A stretch of 64,000 nt of DNA, from NCBI RefSeq assembly GCF_030062155.1, contig NZ_CP118269.1, forward strand, positions 1 through 64,000. The letters are read 5' to 3'. A program made the translations under genes and the position numbers. Positions 17,934 through 26,465 of this stretch are shown piece after piece. The notes beneath the pieces were generated by a model. The model saw only the letters and a list, made by a program, of their open reading frames with translations, did no database searches and was not told the origin of the DNA. The DNA is from Pantoea sp. Lij88. GTDB taxonomy: Bacteria > Pseudomonadota > Gammaproteobacteria > Enterobacterales > Enterobacteriaceae. Position 1 is the first letter of the stretch, and every line of letters starts with the position of its first letter.

Positions 17934-19180
17934 CTGTCGCGCCAGGCGATCTCAACCTCTTCCGCCAGAATCTGCACCGCCCGCTCAATGTTCTCTGCAT
18001 CCGGCACATAGTTCATCCGCATACATTGATGGGTGTGTGGCCACGCCTGCTCCAGTCCCGGGAAGAAGAAGTGGCCTGGCACCATCAGCACGCCACGCGC
18101 TTTAAGCCGCTGATAAAGCAATTCAGTGGTGATCGGCAGATCGCGGAACCAGAGCCAGAGGAAAATCGCCCCTTCCGGCTTGTGAATCAGGCAGCGCTCT
18201 TCCGGCAGATAACGCCGCAGGATCGCGAGGGTCTGCTGCACCTTCTGCTGATAGAACGGCTTAATCACCTCTTCGGAGAGCCGCAACAGATCGCCACGAC
18301 GGATCATCTCATTAGCGATAGCCGGTCCGATGCTGCCTGGTGCCAGACTAATGATGCCGTTCATGTTACTCAGTGCAGAAATCGTTTTCTCGTCCGCGAT
18401 AATGATGCCGCAACGCGCGCCCGGCAGGCCGAGCTTCGACAGACTCATGCAGAGAATGATGTTGGGATTCCACAGCGGGCGCACCTCGCTGAAGATGATA
18501 CCGGGGAACGGCACGCCATAGGCATTGTCGATCAGCAGCGGCACGTCATGCTGCTGGGCCAGCGCATCGAGCTGCATCAGCTCATCATCGGTGATCACAT
18601 TGCCGGTCGGGTTAGTCGGGCGCGAGACGCAGATCAGCCCGACATCCTCGTTCATCGGCAGATGCTCGAAATCGACATGATATTTAAACTGGCCTTCCGG
18701 CAGCAGCTCAATGTTCGGCTTCGCCGAGACAAACAGCCCCTCTTCCAGACCGGCATCCGCGTAGCCAAGATATTCAGGCGCCAGCGGGAACAGCACCCGC
18801 TTTTTGCTGCCATCGGCCCGGCGACCGGCGTACAGGTTAAACAGATAGAAGAAGGCGCTCTGGCTGCCGTTGGTCAGCGCGATGTTCTCTGCGGTGATCG
18901 GCCAGCCAAGCTGTTCACGCAGCAGTTCAGCCAGCGACGCCAGCAGCGTCGCTTTACCACGCGGGCCGTCGTAATTGCACAGTGCCTCGCTGAGTTTGCC
19001 TTCCTCATGCAACTGCTGCAGCAGTTGCTGAAAGTAGTCGTTCATGGCCGGAATTTGCGCCGGATTACCGCCACCCAGCATGATGGTGCCGGGCGTGCGG
19101 AGGCCCGCGCCCATATCTTCCATCAGACGTGAGATGCCGGAATGTTGGGTAAATTTGTCGCCGAACTGAGAAAAGGACAT
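17930..19180 (-). CDS. avtA: Valine-pyruvate aminotransferase AvtA
   Basis: AvtA is a fold-type I PLP aminotransferase that interconverts valine plus pyruvate with 2-oxoisovalerate plus alanine, and is a main alanine-forming route. The 416 residues compare with 417 in E. coli. It begins MSFSQFGDKFTQHSGISRLMEDMG; it contains VSRPTNPTGNV, and the PLP lysine is in CMSLSKLGLPGARCG. Its ATG lies at 19180. It has an 81-base gap to kguD on the same strand, with a GC-rich hairpin in between, and it is convergent with the MocR gene. E. coli also carries avtA close to its xyl genes, so this is an ancestral neighbourhood. Confidence 0.96.
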   Translation of the reverse strand: MSFSQFGDKFTQHSGISRLMEDMGAGLRTPGTIMLGGGNPAQIPAMNDYFQQLLQQLHEEGKLSEALCNYDGPRGKATLLASLAELLREQLGWPITAENIALTNGSQSAFFYLFNLYAGRRADGSKKRVLFPLAPEYLGYADAGLEEGLFVSAKPNIELLPEGQFKYHVDFEHLPMNEDVGLICVSRPTNPTGNVITDDELMQLDALAQQHDVPLLIDNAYGVPFPGIIFSEVRPLWNPNIILCMSLSKLGLPGARCGIIIADEKTISALSNMNGIISLAPGSIGPAIANEMIRRGDLLRLSEEVIKPFYQQKVQQTLAILRRYLPEERCLIHKPEGAIFLWLWFRDLPITTELLYQRLKARGVLMVPGHFFFPGLEQAWPHTHQCMRMNYVPDAENIERAVQILAEEVEIAWRDS

Positions 19181-19223
19181 AGCGGTTAAATATTTGTGAT
19201 AGCGAATCGGGGGTCCACCATAA

Positions 19224-19242
19224 CGCCCGCCATCGGCGGGCG
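19224..19242 (-). terminator. GC-rich hairpin between kguD and avtA
   Basis: CGCCCGCC and GGCGGGCG form a perfect 8-base-pair stem with loop ATC directly after the kguD stop on the minus strand. No T-run follows, so it may act mainly to protect the 3' end of the kgu transcript. Confidence 0.45.
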
Positions 19243-19261
19243 CAATGGGAAGGCGTGGGGA

Positions 19262-20236
19262 TTACTTCAGCGCCTGCGGGTTAACGCAGTTTTTCTCAAC
19301 GCTGCCGCCGAGTGCGGCGATAAGATTTTCTACCGCATCCTGCATCATGCCGTAGCGGGTTTCATGCGTTGCAGAACCGATGTGCGGCAGCGTCACCACA
19401 TTAGGCAGCGACAACAGCGGCGAGTCAGCTGAAACCGGCTCCTGCTCAAACACATCCAGCCCGGCGGCATGCAGTTTGCCTGCCTGCAACGCGGCGATCA
19501 GCGCCTTCTCGTCCACCACCGGCCCGCGACCGGCGTTGATCAGCACCGCATCCGGCTTCATCAGTTCCAGCTCGGCGGCACCAATCAGATGGTGCGTCTC
19601 TTCAGTCAGCGGCAGGCTGATGCAGACGAAATCACTCTGCTTCAGCAGCGCCTCCAGTTCACAGCGCTGCGCACCAAAGCGCGACTGCGCCTCTTCATGC
19701 TCGCGGCGGGCGTTGTAGAGGATTTTCATGCCGAAGCCAAAGTGGGCGCGCTGTGCCAGCGCCATCCCGATACGCCCCATGCCAAGAATACCCAGCGTTT
19801 TATGATGTACATCGATGCCGAACTGCGCCGGACCGATGCTCTTCTGCCAGTTGCCCGCTTTGACCCAGGCATCCAGTTCCGGCACCCGGCGTGCTGTGCT
19901 CAGCACCAGCGCCATCATGGTGTCCGCCACGGTTTCTGTCAGCACGGTCGGCGTGTGCATCAGCACCACGTTATGCTGATTCAGCGCTTCTACATCAAAA
20001 TTGTCGTAGCCCACAGAGACGCTGGAGCAGACGCGCAGATTGGGCATTTTCGCCAGCAGTTCGCCATTCACTTTACCGCCGGATCCCAGCAGACCTTCTG
20101 CCTGCCGGAATGCCGCAGCATGTTCCTGCTGGCTTTCCGGTGAGAGATCGCTGATTTCCGTCACGTCACACTGTTCAGCCAGGCGCGCAAAGAGATCGTC
20201 AGGCAGTTTTTTATAAAGAATTACAGCGGGTTTCAT
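19262..20236 (-). CDS. ghrB: 2-keto-6-phosphogluconate / glyoxylate-hydroxypyruvate reductase (KguD/GhrB)
   Basis: A 324-residue D-2-hydroxyacid dehydrogenase, the exact length of E. coli GhrB. The N-terminus [42 protein letters not shown], the Rossmann loop [20 protein letters not shown] and the catalytic [11 protein letters not shown] and [14 protein letters not shown] are all conserved. As the last gene after kguE-kguK-kguT it should also serve as KguD, reducing 2-keto-6-phosphogluconate to 6-phosphogluconate. Synteny (tag, yiaD and ghrB are near neighbours in E. coli) supports the GhrB name. ATG at 20236 follows GGGAG. Both activities may reside in this one enzyme. Confidence 0.9.
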   Translation of the reverse strand: MKPAVILYKKLPDDLFARLAEQCDVTEISDLSPESQQEHAAAFRQAEGLLGSGGKVNGELLAKMPNLRVCSSVSVGYDNFDVEALNQHNVVLMHTPTVLTETVADTMMALVLSTARRVPELDAWVKAGNWQKSIGPAQFGIDVHHKTLGILGMGRIGMALAQRAHFGFGMKILYNARREHEEAQSRFGAQRCELEALLKQSDFVCISLPLTEETHHLIGAAELELMKPDAVLINAGRGPVVDEKALIAALQAGKLHAAGLDVFEQEPVSADSPLLSLPNVVTLPHIGSATHETRYGMMQDAVENLIAALGGSVEKNCVNPQALK

Positions 20237-20261
20237 TCGGTGGCTCCCGGTCAATACGTTG

Positions 20262-20283
20262 CGGGCGGCTTGCAGGCCGCCCG
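20262..20283 (-). repeat. Intercistronic hairpin between kguT and kguD
   Basis: CGGGCGGC and GCCGCCCG pair perfectly over 8 bases around a 6-base loop in the 74-base gap. It may set differential expression or mRNA stability within the operon. Confidence 0.5.
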
Positions 20284-20310
20284 GAGAAATAGAGGCTAAC
20301 GTTTACGCTT

Positions 20311-21591
20311 TCAGGCCGGCTTCGCACCCTGCAGCGGTGGCGCTTTATTCTGCGCCGGTTTCACAATCAGCGTCAGCCACACCGAAACCAGCAGGGCCGA
20401 TCCCATAAAGATGTACGAGGCGGACGGGCTGCCGGTGGCACCATTAAGATAGCCGACAATCCAGGAACCGATAAACGACCCCAGCGCACCCATGCTGTTG
20501 ATCAGCGCCATCGCGCCACCTGCGACATTACGCGGCAGCATCTCAGGAATGATGGCGAAGAACGGTCCGTAAGGCGCATACATCGCGGCACCGGCAATCA
20601 CTAACAGGGTGTAGGACATCCAGAAGTGGTTCGATCCCACCAGATAAGAGCCGAGGAACGCCAGCGCACCGATCAGCAGCAGCGGCCAGACGAACAGCTT
20701 ACGGTTCTGGGTTTTGTCCGACGCCCACGAGACAACCACCATCGCAATGGTCGCCGCCAGATAAGGTACCGCTGACAGCCAGCCCGCTTCTACCATGCCC
20801 ATCTGCGTGCCGTTACGCAGAATCGACGGCAGCCACAGCACAAAGCCATACACGCCGATGCTCCAGGCAAAATATTGCAGGCAGAGAATGATCACGTTAC
20901 GGTTACGGAACGCTTCACTGTAGTTGCGCACCGCTTTGATGTTTTCCTGCTCTTTCTGCAGTTCAGCCTGCAACGCCGCTTTCTCGGTATCACTCATCCA
21001 GCGCGCCTGCGCCGGTTTATCCTGCACCAGGAACCACCAGGCAATCGCCCAGACCACTGCCGGAATCCCTTCGAAGATAAACATCTCACGCCAGCCAAAG
21101 GATTCGATCAGATAGCCCGACACCACCGACATCCACAGTACCGTGACCGGATTCCCCAGGATCAGGAAGGTGTTGGCGCGTGAGCGTTCGGATTTGGTGA
21201 ACCAGTTACTGATGTAAATCAGCATCGCAGGCATTACGGCGGCTTCCACCACGCCCAGCACAAAGCGAATCGCTGCCAGCATGGGAATATTGCTGACCAC
21301 GCCGGTCAGGGAGGCGCAGCCGCCCCACAGAATCAGGCACCAGAAGATCAGTTTCTTGACGCTGCGACGTTCGGCGTAAATTGCACCCGGGATCTGGAAG
21401 AAGAAGTAACCCAGGAAGAACAGCGCACCCAGCAGCGAGGACATGCCTTTGGTGATGCCGAGATCGTCGTTAATCCCGGCAGCAGAAGCGAAGCTAAAAT
21501 TTGCACGATCGAGATACGCCAGGCTGTAGGTGATAAACACGATGGGCATGATGAACCACCAGCGTTTTGGCGCGATTGTCTGCTTTTTCAT
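20311..21591 (-). CDS. kguT: 2-ketogluconate MFS transporter KguT
   Basis: A 426-residue major facilitator permease of the anion:cation symporter type with 12 predicted membrane helices. The N-terminus KRWWFIMPIVFITYSLAYLDRANFSFASAAG, then LGALFFLGYFFFQIPGAIYAERRSVKK, and the second-half motif PYGPFFAIIPEMLPRNVAGGAMALINSMGALGSFIGSW agree with KguT of pseudomonads and enteric bacteria. It should bring 2-keto-D-gluconate across the inner membrane. It lies between kguK (32 bases) and kguD (74 bases) on one strand. Other sugar-acid symporters share the fold, so the substrate depends on the neighbouring kinase and reductase. Confidence 0.88.
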   Translation of the reverse strand: MKKQTIAPKRWWFIMPIVFITYSLAYLDRANFSFASAAGINDDLGITKGMSSLLGALFFLGYFFFQIPGAIYAERRSVKKLIFWCLILWGGCASLTGVVSNIPMLAAIRFVLGVVEAAVMPAMLIYISNWFTKSERSRANTFLILGNPVTVLWMSVVSGYLIESFGWREMFIFEGIPAVVWAIAWWFLVQDKPAQARWMSDTEKAALQAELQKEQENIKAVRNYSEAFRNRNVIILCLQYFAWSIGVYGFVLWLPSILRNGTQMGMVEAGWLSAVPYLAATIAMVVVSWASDKTQNRKLFVWPLLLIGALAFLGSYLVGSNHFWMSYTLLVIAGAAMYAPYGPFFAIIPEMLPRNVAGGAMALINSMGALGSFIGSWIVGYLNGATGSPSASYIFMGSALLVSVWLTLIVKPAQNKAPPLQGAKPA

Positions 21592-21623
21592 CGGGAACTC
21601 CTGTGTCTGTAGAGGGGCGCGGA

Positions 21624-22583
21624 CTACACGTCGCCCAGTTGCTGACGCGTCGGCAGACCTTCGCTGTCACCAATGACCTGAATTGCCATCGAACCAATTT
21701 TGTTGCCGCGACGAATCGCCTGCGGCAGCGACTGACCTTCCAGCAGGGCGCTGATGACGCCAACGGCAAAGCCGTCACCGGCCCCCACGGTATCCACCAC
21801 GTTATCGACTTTGATCGCCTCAACCTGGCCCTGTTCACCCTGCGCCGTTTTATACCAGGCACCGTCACAACCGGTTTTAATCACGACGGCTTTCACACCC
21901 CTGTCGAGATAGAAATCCGCGATCGCTTCCGGCTGGCGATAACCCGTCAGAATCAGCCCCTCTTTTTCACCCGGCAGCACCCAGTCGGCATACTCCGCCA
22001 GCAGATTGAGCTGCTTGCGCATCTCCTCTTCGCTGCGCCACAGCACCGGCCGCAGGTTAGGGTCAAACGAAATGGTTTTACCGCGCGAGCGCATCTCTTT
22101 GGCGGTGTATTTCAGCAGCTCCAGCGAACTCTCTGACAGCGCCGCAGCCACCCCGCTCAGGTGCAGATGACGCGCCGAGCCAAAGTAGTCGGCGTCAAAA
22201 TCGTCAACCGACAGATGGCTGGCCGCCGAGCCTTTCCGAAAATATTCCACCAGCGGATCGGAACCGTCATCGACTTTAGACTTGAGCTGAAAACCGGTGG
22301 GATAGCGCTTATCGACCGTCACACAGGCATGATCGATCCCCTCTTTTTCCAGCTGCTGGCAGATAAACCGGCCAAAGGCGTCATCACCGATACGGCTGAC
22401 CCAGCCGACTTTCAGGCCAAGACGTGCCAGACCGGTCGCCACATTGAGCTCAGCCCCCGCCGCGCGTTTAACAAAGGTCTCTGCTGCGGCCAGATCGCCG
22501 GTCTCGCGGGCGATGAACATCGCCATCGCTTCGCCGATGGTGACAACATCAAGTGGACCGTTGTGATGATTAGTGTGCGTCAT
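21624..22583 (-). CDS. kguK: 2-ketogluconate kinase KguK (PfkB family)
   Basis: A 319-residue ribokinase/PfkB-family sugar kinase. VTIGEAMAMFIARETGDL is the N-terminal motif and DTVGAGDGFAVGVISALLEG carries the catalytic Asp of the C-terminal PfkB signature. In this operon it should phosphorylate 2-ketogluconate to 2-keto-6-phosphogluconate. KDG kinases (KdgK) are close relatives, so the transporter and reductase next door decide the call. It begins 9 bases after the kguE stop, which suggests translational coupling. Confidence 0.85.
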   Translation of the reverse strand: MTHTNHHNGPLDVVTIGEAMAMFIARETGDLAAAETFVKRAAGAELNVATGLARLGLKVGWVSRIGDDAFGRFICQQLEKEGIDHACVTVDKRYPTGFQLKSKVDDGSDPLVEYFRKGSAASHLSVDDFDADYFGSARHLHLSGVAAALSESSLELLKYTAKEMRSRGKTISFDPNLRPVLWRSEEEMRKQLNLLAEYADWVLPGEKEGLILTGYRQPEAIADFYLDRGVKAVVIKTGCDGAWYKTAQGEQGQVEAIKVDNVVDTVGAGDGFAVGVISALLEGQSLPQAIRRGNKIGSMAIQVIGDSEGLPTRQQLGDV

Positions 22584-22592
22584 ATCTGTTCC

Positions 22593-23342
22593 TTACACGT
22601 TACGCAGCAGCGACACATAGTGGCGTGTCACCGCCGTCAGATCGTCGCCTTCCAGCGGAAATTCGATACCGCGCGGTACCTGTGCGGGCAGCTGTTGCAA
22701 CAGTGTGCGCCAGTGGTCGTCTGCCTCATCCAGTGCAATCGCCCGGAAGCTATCCTGATGCGGCACGGCTGCTTTGACATGCACATAGCCCACCTGCGCG
22801 GCCAGCTGCTGCGCCGCCTGATCGGCATCCTCGCCGGTCCAGCGCCAGTTCCCCATATCAAAGGTCATGGTGATCGGCAGATCGGCTTCCCTGACCGCCG
22901 TGAAAAACGCAACTGAAGGTGCCAGTCGGCCATGTTCGGTCTGGTCGTTTTCCACGGTCAGCTGAAACGGCAGATCCGCCAGCAGCGCCTGCAACGTTTC
23001 GCGAGGCAGCGCACCGGTAAAGTCTCCCAGCGCCACTTTCAGCCGCTGAGCATCTAACTGGCGTGCTTCTTCAACGTAGTGGGTTATGCGTGGATTGATT
23101 TCGCCGCCGTCACAAAACAGCGTATCGGGTACCGAATAACTGGCGTGCAGCTCATGCTGCGCCACCGCCCGGCCCAGCGCCGGCAGATCGGTGAGCGCCG
23201 CATCATCAAGCAGTTCGCGGCGGATTTCGACCCCGTCAGCGCCCGCCCGCTGGATGATCGGCAGCAGCGCAGATTGACCGCCGAGAGCGGCGATCTGCGT
23301 ATGGCCATAAGCGGCGGTCACCACGATGATGTCAGGTTTCAT
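22593..23342 (-). CDS. kguE: Sugar phosphate isomerase/epimerase-like KguE
   Basis: A 249-residue TIM-barrel protein of the xylose-isomerase-like AP endonuclease-2 family. It starts MKPDIIVVTAAYGH, has GADGVEIRRELL and LTVENDQTEHGRL in the barrel strands, and carries a likely metal-binding set in TFDMGNWRWTGED and YVHVKAAV. KguE opens the kgu operon in pseudomonads, but its exact reaction is not established. It is the first gene here and lies directly downstream of the perfect palindrome at 23393-23406. Confidence 0.82.
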   Translation of the reverse strand: MKPDIIVVTAAYGHTQIAALGGQSALLPIIQRAGADGVEIRRELLDDAALTDLPALGRAVAQHELHASYSVPDTLFCDGGEINPRITHYVEEARQLDAQRLKVALGDFTGALPRETLQALLADLPFQLTVENDQTEHGRLAPSVAFFTAVREADLPITMTFDMGNWRWTGEDADQAAQQLAAQVGYVHVKAAVPHQDSFRAIALDEADDHWRTLLQQLPAQVPRGIEFPLEGDDLTAVTRHYVSLLRNV

Positions 23343-23392
23343 GTTCTACTCCATGGCAGGGTTCTGCCGATAACGAATACAAAAACCCTAAA

Positions 23393-23406
23393 TGGAACCG
23401 GTTCCA
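23393..23406. promoter_or_regulatory. PtxS/LacI-type operator of the kgu operon
   Basis: TGGAACCGGTTCCA is a perfect 14-base palindrome about 50 bases upstream of the kguE start. Its CCGG centre is typical of LacI-family operators. It resembles the TGAAACCGGTTTCA operator that I recall for Pseudomonas PtxS. It sits between kguE and the LacI gene at 23482. Confidence 0.8.
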
Positions 23407-23481
23407 AAGCAAAGCATCAAACTGTGAAATTATGATCGTGCTCACGAAGCGAGCATGTAAACGGAAGGTTAAATCTGAAAT

Positions 23482-24507
23482 TCAGCCCAGAGGCTGGCTG
23501 GAGCCGCGAACGATCAGTTCGCCTGAGAAGACCTGCTCGGTAACCGGCAATTCGCTGCCCTCGATACGCGCAATCAACCGTTCCAGCGCACTGAAGCCAA
23601 TCTGCCAGGTCGGTTGTTTCAGCGTGGTGATACCGACACCGGCCAGCGCCGCCCACTCCAGTTCATCAAAACCGAGCAGGCCGATATCGCGGCCCCAGTG
23701 CAGATTGAGCCGCTGCAGCGCTCGCGCCACCTGCAGCGTCAGCGCGCCGTTGGCGACCATCACCGCACAGCGTTTGCCGGTATAACGCTGATGGAAGGCC
23801 AGCAACGCCTGATCCAGCGCATCGGGATGATGCAGCGCCACCTCGGTATTCTCATGCTCAACCTGCGGATGCGCCGCCAGCAGCTGGCGGAAAGCCTGCA
23901 GACGCTCGCGGCGCGTATTCACGCTGCCCAGCGGCTCACTGAGGAACAGCAGCGCGTCATAACCATTGTCGACCAGATGACGCGTGGCCGTTTCGGCCGC
24001 CTCGGCGTTGTTCAGGCCCACTACATCGCAGGGGAAAGCGGGAATTTTACGGTCAATCAGCACCATCGGCAGCAGGGACTGTTGCAGATGGTTCAGCACC
24101 TCTTCACGCATCCCGACCGCGTTCACCACGATGCCCTCGACCTGATAGCTGCTCAGCAGTTGCAGATAGTGCTGCTCCAGATCCACTTCGTTGTTGGTGT
24201 TACACATCAGCAGCGTAAAGCCCTGCTCGCGGCAGGCGGCTTCAATGCCGCTCATGACATCAACAGAATAGGGATTAGTGATATCGGCGATAATCAGCCC
24301 GATCAGGCGGGTGCGTCCGCGCTTCAGGCCGCGCGCCATCTGGCTTGGACGATAGCTGAGATCGGCAATCGCCTGTTCAATCCGCGCTTTTAATCCGGCA
24401 GAGAGCAGATGCAGTTCACCATTCAGATAACGTGAAACGCTGGTTTTACCGGTTCGTGCCGCGTGAGCAACATCGCTGATGGTGGCGCGAGGCGGCCTGA
24501 TTTTCAT
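23482..24507 (-). CDS. LacI-family repressor, PtxS-like
   Basis: A 341-residue LacI/GalR regulator. The N-terminal helix-turn-helix reads ATISDVAHAARTGKTSVSRYLNGE with the hinge SYRPSQMARGLKRGRTRLIGLI. The periplasmic-binding-like core holds DITNPYSVDVMSGIEAACREQGF and ends in TTLKQPTWQIGFSALERLI. PtxS proteins repress kgu genes until 2-ketogluconate binds. ATG at 24507 has AGGA upstream. It is upstream of and on the same strand as the kgu operon, with the operator in the gap. The role is inferred from position and from this operator. Confidence 0.85.
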   Translation of the reverse strand: MKIRPPRATISDVAHAARTGKTSVSRYLNGELHLLSAGLKARIEQAIADLSYRPSQMARGLKRGRTRLIGLIIADITNPYSVDVMSGIEAACREQGFTLLMCNTNNEVDLEQHYLQLLSSYQVEGIVVNAVGMREEVLNHLQQSLLPMVLIDRKIPAFPCDVVGLNNAEAAETATRHLVDNGYDALLFLSEPLGSVNTRRERLQAFRQLLAAHPQVEHENTEVALHHPDALDQALLAFHQRYTGKRCAVMVANGALTLQVARALQRLNLHWGRDIGLLGFDELEWAALAGVGITTLKQPTWQIGFSALERLIARIEGSELPVTEQVFSGELIVRGSSQPLG

Positions 24508-24572
24508 GAGATATCCTGCGAAAGAAGAAACCTGGCAGAGACTAGCACAAGCAAAGCCCACCGCAAAAAGTG

Positions 24573-25556
24573 CTACGCCGGTAATTGCAGCCAGGGTTGC
24601 CACAGGGTCTGTAACGTTTCCGGGGGCGCGCCGTTGATCAGCTGCATCACCATTTCAGCCACCTGCTCACCCGCCTGATGCGGTGTTGCCTGGCGAATAG
24701 CAGCAATGGGATGATCGAGAATCGCATCCCGCGGCAATCCTTCCCAGCCCGCCAGCAGAATGGCACCCTCGCCCGCTGCGCGTCCGGCCTGTTGCAGCGC
24801 CAGGGCTGCGCCTTCAGCCAGCACAGCGCAGTCGGTGATGATCACTTCCGGCGTGGGAGCCTCTGCCAGCCATTCACGGGTCTGGTGATAGCCGGCACGG
24901 CGCGATGGTGTGACCGCTGCCATCGCATAAGGCGCAACATCTCCCAGCGCCGTCAGATAACCCTGACGACGGTCACGTACCCGCGTGCTGTTTTCATTGC
25001 TGCCAAGCCAGGCTATCCGCTGTCGTCCCTGCGCCAGCGACCAGCCCACCGCCAGCTGTGAACCTGCAACGTGATCAACATCAAACCAGGCATAGGTAGA
25101 GGGCAAATCGCTGCGACCCAGTGCCAGAAAGCGAAAACTGGTTTGTTGCAGAGCGCGAAGCCGACTGTCTTCAGGCGTGGTGTGACCGACAATCAGGGCA
25201 TCAACGGCTCCACTGCGCAGCAGGCGTGTCAGGGTCGACTGGCTCTGCTGCTGTTTATCCGCCAGCAACAGCAGGTTAATTTCATAACGGGCAAGGTGAT
25301 GATCCAGCGCCAGCAGCATATCGCTGAAGTCGCTGCCACCCAGGGGAGAGGCACTGATCGGGTAGACGAGTCCCACCGCGTTGGCACGACCGGTTTTCAG
25401 ACGCTGCGCCGCCGCATTGGGCCGGTAGCCACGCCGCTGCGCTTCCTCTTCGATGCGTTTACGCGTCTCGTGAGCGACATCCTGATAACCATTGAGGGCG
25501 CGGCTGACTGTGGTAACGGAAAGACCTAAAACTGCAGCGATGGCTTTAAGAGACAT
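24573..25556 (-). CDS. Second LacI-family transcriptional regulator
   Basis: A 327-residue LacI-type regulator. MSLKAIAAVLGLSVTTVSRALNGYQDVAHETRKRIEEEAQRRGYRPNAAAQRLKTGRANAVGLV is a standard DNA-binding domain and hinge, followed by a ligand-binding core. It starts without the usual few residues before the helix-turn-helix. It lies 65 bases upstream of the PtxS-like gene. The effector is unknown: no transport or catabolic operon other than kgu is adjacent, and its core is quite unlike its neighbour's. A palindrome at 25571-25589, right before its start, may be an autoregulatory site. Confidence 0.85.
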   Translation of the reverse strand: MSLKAIAAVLGLSVTTVSRALNGYQDVAHETRKRIEEEAQRRGYRPNAAAQRLKTGRANAVGLVYPISASPLGGSDFSDMLLALDHHLARYEINLLLLADKQQQSQSTLTRLLRSGAVDALIVGHTTPEDSRLRALQQTSFRFLALGRSDLPSTYAWFDVDHVAGSQLAVGWSLAQGRQRIAWLGSNENSTRVRDRRQGYLTALGDVAPYAMAAVTPSRRAGYHQTREWLAEAPTPEVIITDCAVLAEGAALALQQAGRAAGEGAILLAGWEGLPRDAILDHPIAAIRQATPHQAGEQVAEMVMQLINGAPPETLQTLWQPWLQLPA

Positions 25557-25570
25557 GGGAGAGGAGTCCG

Positions 25571-25589
25571 CTGATCAATTTTTGATCAG
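25571..25589. promoter_or_regulatory. Palindrome upstream of the second LacI gene
   Basis: CTGATCAA (25571-25578) and TTGATCAG (25582-25589) are perfect inverted arms around TTT, ending 15 bases before the gene start at 25556. It could be an operator for autoregulation. The odd-spaced TGATCA arms differ from the classical CG-centred LacI operator, so this is tentative. Confidence 0.45.
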
Positions 25590-25659
25590 GCTACCATAAA
25601 GCCACTTCTGGCTCTATCTGCAGAAAGATTACTGGTGCGTTTAACGTGATACTTTACAG

Positions 25660-25688
25660 AAAAGGTTCGCCCCCGGGCGGGGGCGACC
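25660..25688 (-). terminator. Terminator after yiaD
   Basis: On the minus strand TCGCCCCC and GGGGGCGA form an 8-base-pair stem around GCCC directly after the yiaD stop. It is followed by ACCTTTTCTG, a modest T-rich tail. Confidence 0.7.
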
Positions 25689-25692
25689 GCGA

Positions 25693-26355
25693 TTATCCCA
25701 GTGGGCTGAGCGTGATCTCAACACGACGGTTTTGTGCTTTGCCTGCTTCGGTGCTGTTGGTGGCAACCGGGTTATCCGGGCCTGCACCCTGCGTACGCAG
25801 GCGATCGCTGGCAACACCCTGCACGATCAGCGCGCTGGCGACACTTTCAGCACGCTGCTGTGACAGACGCATGTTCAGCGCGCGGCTGCCGGTGCTGTCG
25901 GTGTAACCCACTACGTTTACCGCCGTTTTTGGATACTCTTTCAGCACCATTGAAACACCGGTAAGCGTGTTCGCGCCTGCAGGTTTCAGATTGCTGCTGC
26001 TGGAGTCGAAGGTGACATTGTTTGGCATATTCAGAACGATGTTATCGCCATTACGGGTCACGCTGACGCCGGTACCGCGCATCTTGTCGCGCAGTTTCGC
26101 TTCCTGCACGTCCATGTAGTAGCCCACGCCACCGCCCAGTGCAGCACCACCAGCGGCACCAATCAGCGCACCTTTACGGCGATCTTTCTTCGACGAGGAG
26201 AGCACGCCGACACCCGCACCCACTAATGCACCCAGGCCTGCGCCCACGCCCGACTTACCCGCCTGAGATTCGCCGGTGTAAGGATTGGTTGTACAGCCTG
26301 GCAGGGCCAGACTGCCGCTTAATAACAAGGTGATGGCGATTAATTTCTTCTGCAT
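25693..26355 (-). CDS. yiaD: OmpA-family lipoprotein YiaD
   Basis: A 220-residue outer-membrane lipoprotein. The signal peptide ends at the lipobox LPGC with Cys21 as the lipidated residue. A glycine-zipper stretch (about 35-80, GVGAGLGALVGAGVGVL and GAAGGAALGGGVGYY) precedes a C-terminal OmpA-like peptidoglycan-binding domain with VVGYTDSTGSRALNMRLSQQRA and KAQNRRVEI. E. coli YiaD, of similar length, is a multicopy suppressor of a BamD defect. ATG at 26355 follows AAGGGAAC. It lies between tag and a LacI gene; in E. coli it is close to tag and directly next to ghrB, so the LacI and kguEKT genes appear inserted between yiaD and ghrB. Confidence 0.95.
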   Translation of the reverse strand: MQKKLIAITLLLSGSLALPGCTTNPYTGESQAGKSGVGAGLGALVGAGVGVLSSSKKDRRKGALIGAAGGAALGGGVGYYMDVQEAKLRDKMRGTGVSVTRNGDNIVLNMPNNVTFDSSSSNLKPAGANTLTGVSMVLKEYPKTAVNVVGYTDSTGSRALNMRLSQQRAESVASALIVQGVASDRLRTQGAGPDNPVATNSTEAGKAQNRRVEITLSPLG

Positions 26356-26465
26356 TTTTGTTCCCTTACATTCGACACACAGGGGAAAACCTTTCCCATA
26401 AGTGGCACGATTATGCCGCGTGGTCACGGGGAATGTAGTGCAGAAAAATCCTGATTTACCGGGAA

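Noticed and set aside
17888..19132. Open frame of 414 codons antisense to avtA
   Set aside because: It is rich in His, Arg and Gln, the usual signature of an antisense reading of a high-GC gene, and avtA on the other strand is certain.
19262..20236. Calling the kgu reductase a plain gluconate 2-dehydrogenase of the biosynthetic block
   Set aside because: It lies beyond avtA and its hairpin, and is co-directional and spaced with kguT, so it belongs to 2-ketogluconate use.
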